From positions 1,876,001-1,940,000 of the forward strand of contig NZ_CP060720.1 of assembly GCF_014397115.1 (NCBI RefSeq): a stretch of DNA of 64,000 nucleotides, written 5' to 3'. Source of the DNA: Vagococcus carniphilus. GTDB lineage: Bacteria > Bacillota > Bacilli > Lactobacillales > Vagococcaceae. Position 1 is the first letter of the stretch; the number at the start of each line of letters is the position of its first letter. Below the pieces are notes generated by a model. That model was not told the DNA's origin. It saw only the letters and a list, made by a program, of their open reading frames with translations, and ran no database searches. The position numbers and the translations under genes were made by a program. Below are positions 62,749 through 64,000 of this stretch, in pieces.

Positions 62749-63198
62749 TTACGTCCATGTCCCACCTGGGGTACTAATTGTTACAACATCATTTAATTTT
62801 TTTCCAATTAAAGCTTTAGCAATCGGAGAGTCATTTGAGATTTTTCCTGAAAACGGATCTGCTTCTGCACTCCCAACAATTGTGTACTCTTCTTCATCAC
62901 CATCTGGTAATTCAACAAATTTCACAGTACGTCCAATTGATACTTCATCTTTAGATACATTATTATTATCAATAATTTGAGCAAAACGAATCATGTTTTC
63001 TAATGTTGTAATTCTACCTTCAACAAAAGCTTGCTCATCTTTAGCTGACTCGTACTCAGAGTTCTCTGATAAATCTCCAAAACTACGAGCTATTTTTATA
63101 CGCTCAACTATTTCTTTACGTTTAATTGTTTTTAACTCTTCTAATTCTACTTCTAATTTTTCTTTACCTTCTAAAGTCATCGGATAAACTTTTTCCAT
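62749..63198 (-). CDS. greA: Transcription elongation factor GreA with an altered C-terminus (apparent -1 frameshift)
   Basis: GreA rescues backtracked RNA polymerase by stimulating transcript cleavage. The N-terminal coiled coil (about 1-75) has the catalytic acidic tip ([16 protein letters not shown]), and the C-terminal domain follows. As read, the protein is 149 aa and ends GGTWT. If one base is added at the GGG on 62761-62763, the frame continues [12 protein letters not shown]-stop, ending at 62729 and giving the normal ~156 aa. The change could be a real mutation or a sequence error. Start and N-terminus are normal. It follows mltG, a common pairing. Confidence 0.9.
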   Translation of the reverse strand: MEKVYPMTLEGKEKLEVELEELKTIKRKEIVERIKIARSFGDLSENSEYESAKDEQAFVEGRITTLENMIRFAQIIDNNNVSKDEVSIGRTVKFVELPDGDEEEYTIVGSAEADPFSGKISNDSPIAKALIGKKLNDVVTISTPGGTWT

Positions 63199-63230
63199 AA
63201 TCGACTCACGTCTCCTTAAAACGATTTTAA

Positions 63231-63276
63231 GCTATTTGACAAATGAATAGCTTCCCCGAAATGTATCGGAAAAGCT
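63231..63276 (-). promoter_or_regulatory. Two overlapping hairpins between mltG and greA
   Basis: An 11-bp stem with wobble pairs (63249-63259 with 63266-63276) and a 6-bp stem (GCTATT 63231-63236 with AATAGC 63246-63251) share three bases, so they exclude each other. No strong T-run follows. They form the greA leader and might tune read-through from mltG. Confidence 0.45.
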
Positions 63277-63373
63277 TTTCACTCTCAATATAACAAACAG
63301 ATTACCACGTTAGGAACAAAAAGTAAACATCAAAAATAATTTTTTAATTTTCACTTTTTTCATAACAGGAATT

Positions 63374-64000
63374 CTATTTTTTATCATCAATATACTCTTT
63401 TTTTAATTTCAAATGTTCTTCATATGTTTTAGCGTAATAAACCTTACCTGTTGAAACATCTGCTAAGAAATAAATATAGTCATTTGCTTCTGGATTCATT
63501 ACAGCTAAAATTGATTGCTCACTTGGACTGTTAAACGGTCCTGGGCCTGTTCCCTTATTAATATATAGATTATAAGGAGAATCAATTTGAGTATCTTTAT
63601 TAGATAGATGAACTTTATGTTCTTCCATTGCATAAAGAATAGAGATATCTGATTGAAGTGGCATATCAGTTTCTATTCTATTAAAGAATACTTGAGCAAT
63701 TTTTTTACGATCCTCTTCAGAAACACCTTCTTTTTCAACTAAAGAAGCTAATGTTAAAACTTCTTGGACAGAAAGTTTTTTCTGCTCAATACTTTGATAA
63801 AGTGGTGTCATCACTTGATTCGTTTTGATAATCATTTGTTCAACTAATTCTTCTAAAGAATTATCTTTATAATAATTATAAGTAGCTGGATACAAGTAAC
63901 CTTCTAAACGGAAGCGAACATCTTTTGCTTGTTTAGCACTTGTTAATAATTCTGGATACTTACCTGCCATTTTGTTAAAGAATTTTTCATCTTTCATAAG
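63374..64000 (-). CDS. mltG: Endolytic murein transglycosylase MltG (C-terminal part, 5' end outside window)
   Basis: About 208 residues of the YceG/MltG catalytic domain are visible. The frame stays open to the last base, so the ATG at 63997 is internal. The catalytic Glu lies in LTLASLVEKEGVSEEDRK; also seen are FFNRIETDMPLQSDIS, IDSPYNLYINKGTGPGPF and the C-terminal YFLADVSTGKVYYAKTYEEH. MltG cuts nascent glycan strands at the membrane and sets their length. The missing N-terminus should carry the membrane anchor and LysM-like domain. Confidence 0.92.
   Translation of the reverse strand, partial: LMKDEKFFNKMAGKYPELLTSAKQAKDVRFRLEGYLYPATYNYYKDNSLEELVEQMIIKTNQVMTPLYQSIEQKKLSVQEVLTLASLVEKEGVSEEDRKKIAQVFFNRIETDMPLQSDISILYAMEEHKVHLSNKDTQIDSPYNLYINKGTGPGPFNSPSEQSILAVMNPEANDYIYFLADVSTGKVYYAKTYEEHLKLKKEYIDDKK

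Noticed and set aside
1-64000. CRISPR arrays, tRNA or rRNA genes, insertion sequences, prophage or plasmid modules
   Set aside because: No spaced direct repeats, tRNA cloverleaf, transposase, integrase or phage gene was seen; the gene content is housekeeping throughout.

Overview
The window is AT-rich chromosomal DNA from a low-GC Gram-positive bacterium. Gene content points to Lactobacillales, most likely Enterococcaceae (a Vagococcus- or Enterococcus-like organism): a ylaN-ftsW-pyc-ylbF-ylbG run, an EfrAB-type ABC exporter, liaFSR, an rph-rdgB fusion, a lipoprotein-type YidC and a glmS ribozyme. The genus is inferred from gene content and order only. I see no rRNA, tRNA, prophage, insertion sequence or CRISPR array. 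Most genes are on the minus strand.

Layout. 1-3.2 kb: HxlR regulator (cut by the window edge), HD-domain protein, rRNA 2'-O-methyltransferase, divergent acylphosphatase and YidC. 3.2-8.7 kb: thrB and hom (no thrC), a SmtB/CzrA-type metal-sensing repressor, pgcA and trxB. 8.8-11.5 kb: a MATE transporter that appears to lack a normal start codon, then rodA. 11.5-20.6 kb: a complete maltodextrin locus (malA-like, mdxG, mdxF, mdxE, neopullulanase, alpha-glucosidase, divergent LacI-type regulator) with operator-like palindromes. 20.7-26.8 kb: M50-like membrane metalloprotease, the heterodimeric ABC exporter pair, yneF, nfo. 26.9-33.7 kb: GNAT, class A PBP, ccpA, YtxH/DUF948 envelope pair, MscS channel, CBS protein. 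33.8-40.2 kb: phosphodiesterase, rph-rdgB, murI, CPBP protease and the tsaD-rimI-rimI-tsaB set. 40.3-46.1 kb: Nudix, CorC-like transporter, second CPBP protease, divergent galT-like gene, galE, nagB. 46.2-50.2 kb: an ABC-F gene behind a leader-peptide attenuator, then glmS behind its ribozyme. 50.3-58 kb: ylbG, ylbF, a YlbC-like protein, pyc, ftsW, ylaN, sodA. 58-64 kb: DUF1189 protein, HesB-like protein, RCK potassium-channel subunit, liaRSF, greA (apparent 3' frameshift) and the end of mltG.

Functional themes. Cell-wall growth and envelope stress dominate: rodA, ftsW, class A PBP, murI, glmS, mltG, yidC, liaFSR. Carbon flow is represented by the maltodextrin locus, pgcA, galE, nagB, pyc and ccpA. 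glmS and nagB are the opposing amino-sugar enzymes and lie close together; glmS carries the GlcN6P-sensing ribozyme.

Most notable signals: (1) a 46-codon leader ORF followed by four mutually exclusive RNA segments and an intrinsic terminator ahead of the ABC-F gene; (2) a MATE gene whose only well-spaced start is ATT; (3) a one-base frameshift at the 3' end of greA; (4) a GalT-like protein whose active-site motif is rebuilt; (5) a possible mini-ORF attenuator ahead of the ABC exporter pair; (6) paired operator-like palindromes in the maltodextrin locus.
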